Shown: one piece after another, positions 55,692 through 64,000 of the stretch
How positions within the stretch are numbered: position 1 is the stretch's first letter
Layout of the letters: the number at the start of each line of letters is the position of its first letter
Source: Deltaproteobacteria bacterium
Lineage (GTDB): Bacteria > Myxococcota_A > UBA796 > SXON01
Assembly (NCBI GenBank): GCA_947490345.1
Contig: CANLGL010000018.1
Coordinates: 22,905 to 86,904 of the forward strand
Direction: 5' to 3'
Length of the DNA: 64,000 nucleotides
The notes under the pieces: generated by a model
Database searches by the model: none
What the model saw: the letters and a program-made list of their open reading frames with translations, nothing else
Told to the model about the DNA's origin: nothing
Program-made: the position numbers and the translations under genes

Positions 55692-57209
55692 TTGGACCGC
55701 GGCCCCCTGCGGCTGCTATGGTTCGCGACCGTGCTGACCACCCTCCTTTTTTTCCTCTCCTCCGCCACCGCAGGCGAGCGGGTTCCGGTCCTGGTTTCCG
55801 CCCTGCAGGCGCGCAACGAAGAATCGGTCGAGCTGGCGGCCCTGATCGAAGGTTTTGTCGCTGAGAAGTTGGCGAAGCGACCCGAGCTCCGCTTGCTGCG
55901 CATCGAAGACAGCGCTGACTTCGACGACTACTCCGCCCGGGTCTACATCGAGAGCTGCCCCCCCGGAGAGATCGTAGGGTGCACCTTTGTCATTGGCGAG
56001 CGGGTCGAGGCGCTGTGGGCGGTGACCGGCTCGGTGAAATCGCTGGTGAAAGGGACGACCGTCGACATCGACATCGTCGACGTCAAGGGCTCGCGGGTCG
56101 CGGTCAGCTTCCGGAGCGAGCTGACCGGCGGGCGCGACGAAGCGTTTGCCGAGGGCGTCGCGCGCGTCTTGGTCGCCGCGGTCGCCGGCGAAGTTGGGCG
56201 AGAGGAGGACATTCGGAAAAAGGACGCCGACGCGCCGACCGACCCGCAGGACGATGAGGCGGTCGCCGCCGAGCTCGCGGTGCTTGAGGAGGAGATGGGT
56301 GGTTTCACCACCGATCTTCGGCGTAGCGACGTTCCGATTGAGCGTCCGAAGCTCACCGAGGCCGACATCGCCGAAAAGTCGGAAGAAGAAGGCTCCAAGC
56401 CCTGGGAGCGCCTGGGTATGTCGCCGGCGGACTACCTCCGCTACAAGAACTCGACCCTCGACCTGCCGACGTGGCGGCAACGCGCGGAGGGGCGTCGCTT
56501 CCAAGTGCTCCTTCGGGCCGGTGGGGGCTTCATCAACGGTCCAGTGAACGTGGACTATTATGGACGCTACGCGGTACAGGGCGTGCAGACAGTGGACGCG
56601 TACGCCGCTCAGAGCGTGGAGACGGGCTCCAGTGGGCTCGGCGTCGTCGCCGTCGGGTTCGGCGTCCACCCCATGGTGGACGTGTCCGTGCAGTTCGGCG
56701 TGGCTGGAGGCTCGTTCAGCTACGTCATCAGCCAAGAGGTCGTCGACTCGCCGACCAACGTAGTCCCCGATCCTACCGTTCAGGGCCATTCCAGCATCCT
56801 TGTGGGGCCGCGCGTCACGATCGCGCCGTTGCCAGCGGGCGCGGTGCGTCCGACCTTCGGATTGGGCGCCTACTACCTGCGTGGCAGCGGCATCGACAGC
56901 GTCGTCCTTCCGCCGGACGAGCTTGCCGCCTTCGGAGCCCAGCCGCTGTGGAACGTCGAAGTGTTTGGCGGCGGTGAGGCGCGCGTGGGGAGTAACCTGG
57001 ACTTCTGGCTCCAAATTCCCGTCTCGTTCCTGGTGTCCGGTGACCGTGTGCTCGAAGAGCGTGCCACGACCGTTGCTTCCCTGGAGGGCCTCAAGACGCC
57101 GACGGGTGCCTCGGCCATCGGCGTGGCCGTGGTGGCCGGCGTCCAGGTCCGCCTCTTCGGCAGCAAGCCCCGTGAGGCGTCCCAGCTCGATGAAACCGAC
57201 GAGCCGTAG
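55692..57209 (+). CDS. Secreted outer-membrane-associated protein of unknown function
   Basis: A 505-residue protein with a signal peptide (about 9-27, S-S-A-T-A-G). The N-terminal ~150 residues alternate strands and helices with two Cys (E-S-C-P, V-G-C-T) and recall the periplasmic domain of TolB-/CsgG-like proteins, but no family is certain. A charged acidic/basic linker (about 165-235) leads to a beta-rich C-terminal half (about 265-490) that looks like an outer-membrane barrel. TTG 55692 was taken because the signal peptide follows; GTG 55731 is an alternative. It converges on the sigma factor gene with 3 bp between stops. Confidence 0.55.
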   Translation: MDRGPLRLLWFATVLTTLLFFLSSATAGERVPVLVSALQARNEESVELAALIEGFVAEKLAKRPELRLLRIEDSADFDDYSARVYIESCPPGEIVGCTFVIGERVEALWAVTGSVKSLVKGTTVDIDIVDVKGSRVAVSFRSELTGGRDEAFAEGVARVLVAAVAGEVGREEDIRKKDADAPTDPQDDEAVAAELAVLEEEMGGFTTDLRRSDVPIERPKLTEADIAEKSEEEGSKPWERLGMSPADYLRYKNSTLDLPTWRQRAEGRRFQVLLRAGGGFINGPVNVDYYGRYAVQGVQTVDAYAAQSVETGSSGLGVVAVGFGVHPMVDVSVQFGVAGGSFSYVISQEVVDSPTNVVPDPTVQGHSSILVGPRVTIAPLPAGAVRPTFGLGAYYLRGSGIDSVVLPPDELAAFGAQPLWNVEVFGGGEARVGSNLDFWLQIPVSFLVSGDRVLEERATTVASLEGLKTPTGASAIGVAVVAGVQVRLFGSKPREASQLDETDEP

Positions 57210-57212
57210 CGA

Positions 57213-57920
57213 TCAGGGCCTCGGGGTCAGCCGCTGCCGCATCCGGGCGGTGCCCTGCTTGGCCAACTGGCAGGCCCGAGACTCGGTGAAGCCGAGCTCC
57301 GCCCCGATCTCCTTGAGCGTGCGGCTCTCGAGATAGAACTTGGTGACGACCAATCGCTCTTTTTCGGGGAGGTGGCCAATCGCGGTGATGATCTCGTCGG
57401 TGAGCTCAGCTTCCACCCATGTGTCAACCACCGAGGGGCCGCCGGAGGACACCTGGTCGACAATCGTCGTGCCGCCGTCTTCGTCGGTGGGGGTGTCAGC
57501 GCTTACGACGGTGAAAAGCCGGGCTTGATCGACCATGCTGTCGTAGTCGGTCACCGAAAGCTCCAGCCCGTGCGCCATCTCGTCGCGCGTTGGGGCCCGG
57601 CCCAGCCGATTCCGTAGCTCCGAGCGCTTGTGTTCCAGCCGGTCGTGTTTTCGCCGCACCGCACGAGACACCGGGTCGATCCCGCGCAGATAGTCGACCA
57701 TCGAACCGCGGATGCGAATGTCGGCGAAGCCCTTGAACGGGACACCGCGGGTGGGGTCGAAACGATCGATCGCATCGATCAACCCGACCGTGCCGACGCT
57801 GATGAGCTCGTCCACATCAACGCTGGACGGCAGCCGGCGAGCGAGGCGGCCAGCGATGATCCGGACCAGGGAAAGGTGGTCGAGGATCAGCGCATCGCGC
57901 TCGGCGAGGGAGAAGGGCAT
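57213..57920 (-). CDS. RNA polymerase sigma factor of the FliA/WhiG (sigma-28) type
   Basis: A 235-residue group 3 sigma factor. Region 2 has D-E-L-I-S-V-G-T-V-G-L-I-D-A-I-D-R-F-D and F-K-G-F-A-D-I-R-I-R-G-S-M-V-D-Y-L-R; region 3 has R-K-H-D-R-L-E; region 4 has L-P-E-K-E-R-L-V-V-x-K-F-Y and a helix-turn-helix with E-S-R-A-C-Q-L. This is the motility/development subgroup, but no flagellar or chemotaxis genes are in the window. The nearest neighbours encode an unknown secreted protein and an MMPL exporter. Confidence 0.9.
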   Translation of the reverse strand: MPFSLAERDALILDHLSLVRIIAGRLARRLPSSVDVDELISVGTVGLIDAIDRFDPTRGVPFKGFADIRIRGSMVDYLRGIDPVSRAVRRKHDRLEHKRSELRNRLGRAPTRDEMAHGLELSVTDYDSMVDQARLFTVVSADTPTDEDGGTTIVDQVSSGGPSVVDTWVEAELTDEIITAIGHLPEKERLVVTKFYLESRTLKEIGAELGFTESRACQLAKQGTARMRQRLTPRP

Positions 57921-57987
57921 TCGGAGCGCACGATACGACGTCGACGGGCGCCGCGCAAGCCGCCGGTCAACCGGCTAAGCGCGCGCG

Positions 57988-60375
57988 ATGACCTACACCC
58001 CTCGGGGCTACTTCGGCCGGCTGGCGCGCTGGGTGCTCGGGAACCGAGCCGCGGTGGTGGGAATTCTGGCCGCCATCACGCTGGTGGCGGGGTTCTTCGC
58101 GCGCGAAGTCAAGGTCGACAGCGACATCCTCCACCTCATGCCTCCGGACGAGCCGACGACCCAGGCGCTGGCGCGTCTGGACCGCGAGGAGGGGGGCGTC
58201 AACGTACTCACGATCGCCGCGGAAGCCGAGGATCCGGCTGAGCGCGACGCGTTCATGAGCGAGCTGCAGGCCACGTTCGAAGCGCTTCCGGAGGTGGACT
58301 ACGTCCTCTACCAGTTGGATCCGGCCACCGAGTTGAAGCTCGGCCTCTTGCTCCTCAGCGAAGAGGAGCTACAGACCATTCACGACCGCGTGAAGGCCGC
58401 GCTGTCGTTGGGCTCCGCGCTCGCCAATCCGTTCATCGCCGCCAGCGTGCTGGACCTGGGCCCGATCACCGACAAACTTCAGCAAGGCGGCGGCGACCTC
58501 AAGCTGGTGTCGAAGTCGGGCGTGGCCCGCATCATTATTCGCCCCAAAGGATCGGCGCACGACCTGCCTTTTGCGGAGCGGTTCATGCTCGACGTCGATC
58601 GCATCGTCGCGATGGCCGAGGCGAAGCACCCCAACGTGAACATCCTCTGGAAAGGTGGCGCCTACCGTCACAATGTCGAGGATTACCGCGCGATCCAGAA
58701 GGACATCGTCTGGACGACGGGGGCCAGCCTCTTGCTGGTCTTGGTGATCATCGCCGCGGCGTTCCGCACGCCCCGTGCGCTCGCGGTCATCTTCGTGCCG
58801 CTGATCGTCAGCAACATCTGGACGCTTGGGCTGGCCGGCGCGACCATCGGGGGCCTCAACAGCTTCACCAGCTTCGTGAACGCGGTGCTCATCGGCCTGG
58901 GGGTGGAGTTCGGGGTGCACTTGTACTCTAGGGTTCGGGAGCACGTCGACGCCGGCGAGCCCGTGGAGGACGCGATCGTGCGCGCGTGGGATCTCGTCGG
59001 CGGGGCTTGTATGAGCGCGGCCCTCACGGCCTCTGCAGGCTTCGCGGCGCTGCTGGTCGCCCACTTTGCCGGTTTCCGCCAGTTGGGGTGGCTCCTGGCG
59101 CTCGGACTCGTGCTCACCGTCGTGGTGGCGATGGTCCTGATGCCGCTCCTCTTCGTCTGGATCGACAAACGCGGTCCCCGTGTGGCCCCTCAGGGGCGTC
59201 GCGGCCTCGTCGGGCGATTCCCCGCGGTGTACCGCCTCGCGCCGATGACGCTGGTCCTGCTCGGCGGGTTCACCCTGGTGGCGGCGCTGTTCGGCAAGGA
59301 CGTGGAGTTCGAATACGACCTGTCGGAGCTACGTTCCCAGGGGCTGGCGTGGGCCGACCTCAACGAGGCCGAGCGCGTCCAGGTCCGCGAGTCCTACGCG
59401 CCGCTGGTCATCAGCTACGACAGCGAAGCGGAGTTGGACGCCGAGTACGAGCGCGTGTCCAAGAAAGTGGCAGCCGGCAAGCTACCCGAAATTGCCCAGG
59501 TGCTCTCCATCCGCTCGGTGTTGCCGCGCGATCAGGAGCGCCGTGTAGAAATACTTCGCGACATCGCCGGGCTGACCGCAGATCCCAACATTGTTTTCCT
59601 GCCCGTCGCCGCGCGAAAAAACCTCGAGCGTGTCGCCGCCGCCGACCCGCACGTGATGTCCGCCTCGGAGCTACCCCGCGGTCTGCAGCACGCGCTCGGC
59701 GCCCTCGATGGAAAGCACCGGCTGCTGATGATTCCCACTGGAAATATGTGGGATATGCGCGAGGCCTACCATCTCACGGTGGTGATGGAGCAGGAGTTCC
59801 CGAAGCAGGTCATCGCGTCCGAGTACGTCACCCTCGGCGTCTTGTACCGGTTGATGTTGCGCGATGGGCCCATCATCGCCGGGGTCGCGTTCCTGTTGGT
59901 GCTCTTCTTCACCGCGCTCGACCTCCGGCGTGTGGGCCCCGTGGCCGGCGCCATGGGCGTGCTCGTGGCGGGCGTGGCGTGGTGGTTCGCGCTTTTGGCG
60001 ATGTCCGACATCAAGGTGTCGATGGTCAGCTTCGTCGGCTTCCCGATCGTGCTCGGCATCGGCATCGACGTGATGATCCACCTGCTCCACCGCATCGAGG
60101 AGGAGGGCCCAGGCGGGATCATCAAGTCGCTGGCGACCACGGGCTGGGCCAGCGCGTTGGGCACCTCGACCACGGTCGTCGCCTTCGCGGCGCTGTCACT
60201 CGGCAGCAGCCAGGGCATCCGCTCGCTGGGGCTCCTGGTGCTCCTTGGCGAGGTCGCGGTCACCCTGGCGGGCTTCATCCTGGTGCCGCTCGGTTTTGCG
60301 ACGCGGTGGTCGATGGCGGGTTCGGGGCTCAAGGAGGCCGGGACGGATACCGTCGATGAGGATGTGGTGGATTGA
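57988..60375 (+). CDS. MMPL/RND-family exporter (HpnN-like)
   Basis: A 795-residue RND-type transporter. Twelve helices fall into two groups (one plus five, then one plus five) around two large periplasmic loops (about 43-235 and 430-620). Both halves carry G-x-G-V/I-(D/E)-F/V motifs in helix 4 (G-L-G-V-E-F-G-V-H and G-I-G-I-D-V-M-I-H), where acidic residues usually drive proton relay. The nearest known type is the hopanoid exporter HpnN, but no hopanoid genes are nearby. Its 3' end overlaps a broken HAD phosphatase. Confidence 0.85.
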   Translation: MTYTPRGYFGRLARWVLGNRAAVVGILAAITLVAGFFAREVKVDSDILHLMPPDEPTTQALARLDREEGGVNVLTIAAEAEDPAERDAFMSELQATFEALPEVDYVLYQLDPATELKLGLLLLSEEELQTIHDRVKAALSLGSALANPFIAASVLDLGPITDKLQQGGGDLKLVSKSGVARIIIRPKGSAHDLPFAERFMLDVDRIVAMAEAKHPNVNILWKGGAYRHNVEDYRAIQKDIVWTTGASLLLVLVIIAAAFRTPRALAVIFVPLIVSNIWTLGLAGATIGGLNSFTSFVNAVLIGLGVEFGVHLYSRVREHVDAGEPVEDAIVRAWDLVGGACMSAALTASAGFAALLVAHFAGFRQLGWLLALGLVLTVVVAMVLMPLLFVWIDKRGPRVAPQGRRGLVGRFPAVYRLAPMTLVLLGGFTLVAALFGKDVEFEYDLSELRSQGLAWADLNEAERVQVRESYAPLVISYDSEAELDAEYERVSKKVAAGKLPEIAQVLSIRSVLPRDQERRVEILRDIAGLTADPNIVFLPVAARKNLERVAAADPHVMSASELPRGLQHALGALDGKHRLLMIPTGNMWDMREAYHLTVVMEQEFPKQVIASEYVTLGVLYRLMLRDGPIIAGVAFLLVLFFTALDLRRVGPVAGAMGVLVAGVAWWFALLAMSDIKVSMVSFVGFPIVLGIGIDVMIHLLHRIEEEGPGGIIKSLATTGWASALGTSTTVVAFAALSLGSSQGIRSLGLLVLLGEVAVTLAGFILVPLGFATRWSMAGSGLKEAGTDTVDEDVVD

Positions 60376-60566
60376 CGATCCCGGCGGGTGCGGTGCCGAC
60401 GCGCTGCTGTCGAAAGCCGATGCCGGGGCTCGCGCTGCAGTGGATCGTCGAACACGAGCTGGACGTGGCGGCCTGTGTGTTCGTCGGCGACATGGACACC
60501 GACCGCCAATGCGCGGAGTGGCTGGGTGTGCCGTATCAGGATCAGGCGGGGTTCTTTGGAGGGTGA
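60362..60566 (+). pseudogene. Remnant of a HAD-IIIA phosphatase, C-terminal half with frameshift
   Basis: From about 60372 one frame reads C-R-K-P-M-P-G-L, F-V-G-D-M-D-T-D and A-E-W-L-G-V, the C-terminal motifs of HAD-IIIA phosphatases (GmhB/histidinol-phosphatase type), ending in TGA at 60564-60566. The neighbouring frame from 60362 reads I-D-D-P-G-G-C-G, which normally stands just before C-R-K-P; the two pieces are out of register by one base. The nucleophile domain (D-x-D) is absent and replaced by the MMPL gene end. So the gene is truncated and frameshifted. Confidence 0.6.
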
Positions 60567-60579
60567 GGGCCGGCGCGCT

Positions 60580-61176
60580 ATGCTCACGCCCATGGCCACG
60601 CCGGCAACCAAGCTCGCCACCTGGGAAGAGAGCTGGGAGGCCTCCGAAGCCGGCCTCGCCGTGGAGGTGCTCAACGGGATCGTGGTGGAAAAGGCCGCGC
60701 CGACGGACGAGCATGGCGCGGGTCAGATCGGCGTGGCGTTCGAGGTCGTCGGACCTTTCGCCCGGAAAGGGGGCCCGGGCGGCCCCGGCGGCTGGTGGTT
60801 CCGCACCGAGGTGGACATCGAGCTGGGCGCCCACAACCTCGTCCGCCCGGACCTCGCCGGGTGGCGGCGCGAGCGGGTGCCGGAGATGCCGAAGACCTTC
60901 CCCTGTCGCCTGGCGCCGGACTGGGTGTGCGAGGTGCTGTCGCCCACGACCGCCGCGAGGGATCGAGGCCCGAAGGCCGAGCTCTACCACCGCGCGGGCG
61001 TGTCCTGGTTCTGGGTGGTGGACCCGGCCAACCGCGTGGTCGAGGTGCTCCGCCGGGGGGAGTCCCTCTGGGAGGTGGTGACGACCAGCGGCGGCGGCTT
61101 CGCCCGACTCCCGCCCTTCGACGCGGTGGAGCTCTTCGTCGGCCGCTTTTTCGGAGAGGACCCTCCGGAGGAGTGA
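60580..61176 (+). CDS. Uma2/DUF820 PD-(D/E)XK-nuclease-like protein
   Basis: A 198-residue protein. V-R-P-D-L-A-G-W (Asp), C-E-V-L-S-P-T-T (Glu) and K-A-E-L-Y-H-R-A-G-V-x-W-F-W-V-V-D-P are the Uma2 core, which has the nuclease fold but whose function is unknown. Starts are ATG 60580 or ATG 60592; GAGGG stands upstream. It sits just after the broken HAD gene, a location consistent with the high mobility of Uma2 genes. Confidence 0.8.
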   Translation: MLTPMATPATKLATWEESWEASEAGLAVEVLNGIVVEKAAPTDEHGAGQIGVAFEVVGPFARKGGPGGPGGWWFRTEVDIELGAHNLVRPDLAGWRRERVPEMPKTFPCRLAPDWVCEVLSPTTAARDRGPKAELYHRAGVSWFWVVDPANRVVEVLRRGESLWEVVTTSGGGFARLPPFDAVELFVGRFFGEDPPEE

Positions 61177-61213
61177 TGCGGATGAGCCCAGGCCGTACCG
61201 AAGACGTGCCAGG

Positions 61214-61263
61214 GTGTGCCCAAACGCGCCAACCTGATCGCGGCGTGTGCCCAGACGCGCCAA
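61214..61263 (+). repeat. Direct repeat of 19 bp in the spacer before the large secreted protein gene
   Basis: GTGTGCCCAAACGCGCCAA (61214-61232) recurs with one change at 61245-61263, 31 bp on. It lies 70-120 bp upstream of the ATG at 61334 and could be a tandem regulator site. The rest of the 157-bp spacer shows nothing clear. Confidence 0.45.
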
Positions 61264-61333
61264 AGATGGGCACGCCCCCTGCTCCCGAGCGCGGCGACGT
61301 GCCACTCTGGGGCTGACCCAACCGGAGTGCCCC

Positions 61334-64000
61334 ATGCCCACGTCCCCGACGACTCGCCCCTTCCGCGCCTCCGGCATCCTCCTCCTCGCCGCGGCTGCTT
61401 CGCCCGCCTCCGCGGCGGAGGTGACGGGCACCGTCACCGGCGGCACGTTCCTGTACTCGTACGGCACCGCCTGCGACGCGTTCCTGGGCACGCCGCTGGA
61501 CGTGGACTTCACCTACGACACGACGATCCCCCTCAACAACTACTCGCCGAACCCCGACGGCACGCCCTACCATGCGAGCTACTCGCAGAGCGGCGGTCTG
61601 GGCTCCTCCGCCTCGATCAACTACTCGACGGGGATCGCAGCCGGCACCACCCGTATCGTCGAGATCGACCACGACTCCAACGAGCCGAGCATCGGGGACA
61701 AGTTCGTGTTCTATGCGGTCTCCGCCGACGGGTCGGAGGCCATGCAGGTGGTGCTCCGGGCGCCCTATGATGACGTGTTCACCGACACCGCGCTGCCGAG
61801 CAGCCTCCCCGACGCCTCCGCGTGGGTGAACCCCTCCTGGGACTTCCAGAGCTACGTGGAGTATTGGCACACCGACTACAGTTGTGGCCTGGCGTGGTCC
61901 GTGGACACCGTGACCGTGGGCGCCGCGATCGTCGATACCGACGGCGACGGCGTGGCGGACGCAGACGACGCGTGCCCCACCGAGGACACCTTGGGCTTGG
62001 ACACCGACGGGGACGGCTGCCTCCTGCTCGGCCAGTGGACTTTCGAGCCAGGCCAGGAGCAGTCGGATCTGTCGGGGCACTGGGCCGACCTCGACCTGAT
62101 GGGAGACGCCTCGATCGCCGACGGCCAGCTCGACGTGAACCCGCACGCGACGAGCAGCGACCCCTGGGCGGCCGCCGCCGGGTGGGCGCGCAGCGAAACC
62201 TACGTCGGTCCGGCCATCGCCGACAAGACGCTCGTGGCGTGGGTGTCGCTCGATGGCATGCAGATTGGCGGGTCCGCGCTCTCCCTCGATTCGGCGGACT
62301 ACGACAACTTCGACGGGGTGGTGTACGCCGAGCTGGAGGCCGGGTATTGGATGTCGGGCAGCTCCGGTTGGGGTCGCACCGGCCCCGGCTTCGACGTGAG
62401 CGGCGACACCGTGGGGAACCTCGTCCAGGTTGGCATCAGCTACAACTGGGTGAGCGTCGACGAGGTGGCCATCACGCTGTGTGACGGGGCCACCGAGAGG
62501 GACAGCTACACCGCAGCGGGAACGGGCACGTGGACGGCGGCCGAGGCCGAGATCATCCTGGGCGCCCGACACACCGGCTCCGGCACCGACGCGGTGGGTG
62601 GGCTCGACGCGCACATCGAAGAGGCGCGCCTGTACGGAAGTGCCCTGACCTGCGCGCAGATCGGCGACCTGGACTACGAGCTCGTGGTCGACACCGACGG
62701 CGACGGCATCGCCGACGACGTGGACACCGACGACGACGACGACGGCGTCTCGGACGGCTCGGACTGCGCACCGCTGGACAGCGGCGTCACCACGGGCGAA
62801 AGCTGGTACGCAGACAGCGACGGCGACGGCTTCGGGGAGGGCGCGGGCGCGGCGGCGTGCGAGCAGCCGGCGGGCAGCTTCGCAACGGCGAACGACAACT
62901 GCGCGGGTCTCGCGAACGACCAGACCAACACCGACGGGGACGGCCAGGGCGACGCCTGCGATGGCGACGACGACGGCGACAGCCTCGCGGACGGCGAGGA
63001 CTGTGCGCCGCTGGACAGCTCGGCCGCGGCCTCGAACACCGTGAGCGGGTACGAAGACGCCGACGGGGACGGGTATGGCGACGGCGAGACGGGCGAGTCG
63101 GTCTGCCCGGCGGACGTCGGCGGGCTCGTGTCCGACGGCACCGACTGCGACGACGGCGCCACCGCCGTCAACCCCGGCGCGAGTGAGGTCTGCGACCCGG
63201 CGGACACCGACGAGGACTGCGACAGCTACGTCGACGACAGCGATGGGAGCGCCACCGGCGAGAGCACCTGGTACGCGGACACCGATGCCGACGGGCTCGG
63301 GGCGGGGAGTGCAGTCGCGTTCTGCGATGCGCCGGATGGCTACGTCGCGACCGCGGGCGACGAGTGCCCGACGGTGGCGCCGAGCACGGATGCCGACGGC
63401 GACGGGTGCGACGATGTGCCTACCTTCAGCGGGTTCACCACGACCACGTCAGACACGGGCGCTGTGTCGCTCACGACCACGGGCACCAATCCGACCACCG
63501 TGACCTTCCCGGCGGGTTCGACCTTCACCGCCGGTGCTGCGGTGACCTCCGAAGCCGTGAGCGGCGGTCAGAAGCTGAGCATCACCGGCGTCACGCTGCC
63601 CCTGGGCCAAGGCAAGACGATCACCGTGGTGACGACGCCGTCGTTGGACACGTACTACAGCCACTACTCGGGGACTTTGTCCCAGGCGCAGTACCTGCAG
63701 GGCAGCATGGTCTGCGTGATGGACTCGGCCGACGGCTTCAGCACCGGCGCCGGTTGGAGCCAGTGTGTGGCCAATGGCGGCCAGTCCTTCGAGTTCAAGT
63801 ATCGGCTGCTCTACAACAAGTTTGCCAAAGCCGACTGGCTGCGTCGGCCGGCGCCCTTCGAGGTGCAGTACAAGCGATCGGGTTTGGTTCGGACCACCGG
63901 CCTGACCCTCCCCGCGCTCGGCCCGGCGATGACCACCACGTCCGCGGACGTGCTGGGCGCAACCGCGACGGCCACGCTGACCTGGGCGGGCGCGGCGCAG
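61334..64000 (+). CDS. Large secreted protein with LamG-like domain and TSP3/MopE calcium-binding repeats (3' end outside window)
   Basis: An open frame of at least 889 codons from ATG 61334 (GGAG 6 nt upstream) to the window end. A signal peptide (about 1-32, ending S-A-A-E) is followed by a beta-rich domain (about 33-200), a D-T-D-G-D-G-V-A-D-A-D-D-A-C-P repeat, a LamG/concanavalin-like domain (about 235-455), then many D-x-D-G-D-G calcium repeats and MopE-type D-G-T-D-C-D-D-x-x-x-x-x-N-P-G-A-x-E-x-C-D motifs (about 455-700), and a Thr/Ser-rich beta region. Such proteins are cell-surface or secreted and calcium-stabilised. The function is unknown. Confidence 0.85.
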   Translation, partial: MPTSPTTRPFRASGILLLAAAASPASAAEVTGTVTGGTFLYSYGTACDAFLGTPLDVDFTYDTTIPLNNYSPNPDGTPYHASYSQSGGLGSSASINYSTGIAAGTTRIVEIDHDSNEPSIGDKFVFYAVSADGSEAMQVVLRAPYDDVFTDTALPSSLPDASAWVNPSWDFQSYVEYWHTDYSCGLAWSVDTVTVGAAIVDTDGDGVADADDACPTEDTLGLDTDGDGCLLLGQWTFEPGQEQSDLSGHWADLDLMGDASIADGQLDVNPHATSSDPWAAAAGWARSETYVGPAIADKTLVAWVSLDGMQIGGSALSLDSADYDNFDGVVYAELEAGYWMSGSSGWGRTGPGFDVSGDTVGNLVQVGISYNWVSVDEVAITLCDGATERDSYTAAGTGTWTAAEAEIILGARHTGSGTDAVGGLDAHIEEARLYGSALTCAQIGDLDYELVVDTDGDGIADDVDTDDDDDGVSDGSDCAPLDSGVTTGESWYADSDGDGFGEGAGAAACEQPAGSFATANDNCAGLANDQTNTDGDGQGDACDGDDDGDSLADGEDCAPLDSSAAASNTVSGYEDADGDGYGDGETGESVCPADVGGLVSDGTDCDDGATAVNPGASEVCDPADTDEDCDSYVDDSDGSATGESTWYADTDADGLGAGSAVAFCDAPDGYVATAGDECPTVAPSTDADGDGCDDVPTFSGFTTTTSDTGAVSLTTTGTNPTTVTFPAGSTFTAGAAVTSEAVSGGQKLSITGVTLPLGQGKTITVVTTPSLDTYYSHYSGTLSQAQYLQGSMVCVMDSADGFSTGAGWSQCVANGGQSFEFKYRLLYNKFAKADWLRRPAPFEVQYKRSGLVRTTGLTLPALGPAMTTTSADVLGATATATLTWAGAAQ

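Overview
The window is a GC-rich chromosomal segment from a Gram-negative bacterium. Several protein styles recall Myxococcota and related deltaproteobacteria: many lipoproteins with acidic Asp/Thr/Ser/Gly linkers, MopE and thrombospondin-3 type calcium-binding repeats, a Hanks-type Ser/Thr kinase, a hybrid histidine kinase, multihaem lipoproteins and paired Get3/ArsA-like ATPases. This affiliation is an inference from style and gene content; no rRNA or tRNA gene was found to settle it.

The centre holds the chromosome replication origin. dnaA (35502-36815, minus) is followed by a 275-bp AT-richer spacer with four DnaA-box-like 9-mers and then dnaN, recF, gyrB, fabH and two Get3-like ATPases, with gyrA further on, all on the minus strand. 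On the other side rpmH, rnpA, yidD, yidC, jag/khpB and mnmE run on the plus strand. Most genes on each side point away from the origin, as expected for leading-strand coding.

Left arm (1-35 kb): the end of a MoxR ATPase/DUF58/membrane-protein operon; a diheme lipoprotein, Tdh, FAD lipoprotein and Kbl group that looks like an L-threonine-to-glycine pathway joined to secreted redox proteins; a membrane glycosyltransferase-like protein and Hsp20; a GT-C glycosyltransferase, alkaline-phosphatase-superfamily lipoprotein and Omp85-like barrel group; a gluzincin peptidase and two PLP enzymes; a DUF481 porin-like protein; a very large bacterial relative of the eukaryotic Nma111/Deg7 proteases; gyrA; and a glycine-rich RRM protein.

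Right arm (41-64 kb): glutathione synthetase, a TPR protein and a SCO1-type copper protein; a LysM/TPR membrane protein; DUF1697; peptide deformylase; a ferredoxin; an aldolase, PLP enzyme and tetraheme lipoprotein group; a hybrid sensor kinase with a GT2 glycosyltransferase; a Ser/Thr kinase with a partner membrane protein; envelope proteins; a sigma-28-type sigma factor; an MMPL/RND exporter; a broken HAD phosphatase; a Uma2 nuclease-like protein; and the start of a large secreted calcium-repeat protein that runs off the window. No CRISPR array, insertion sequence, prophage or tRNA gene was recognised.
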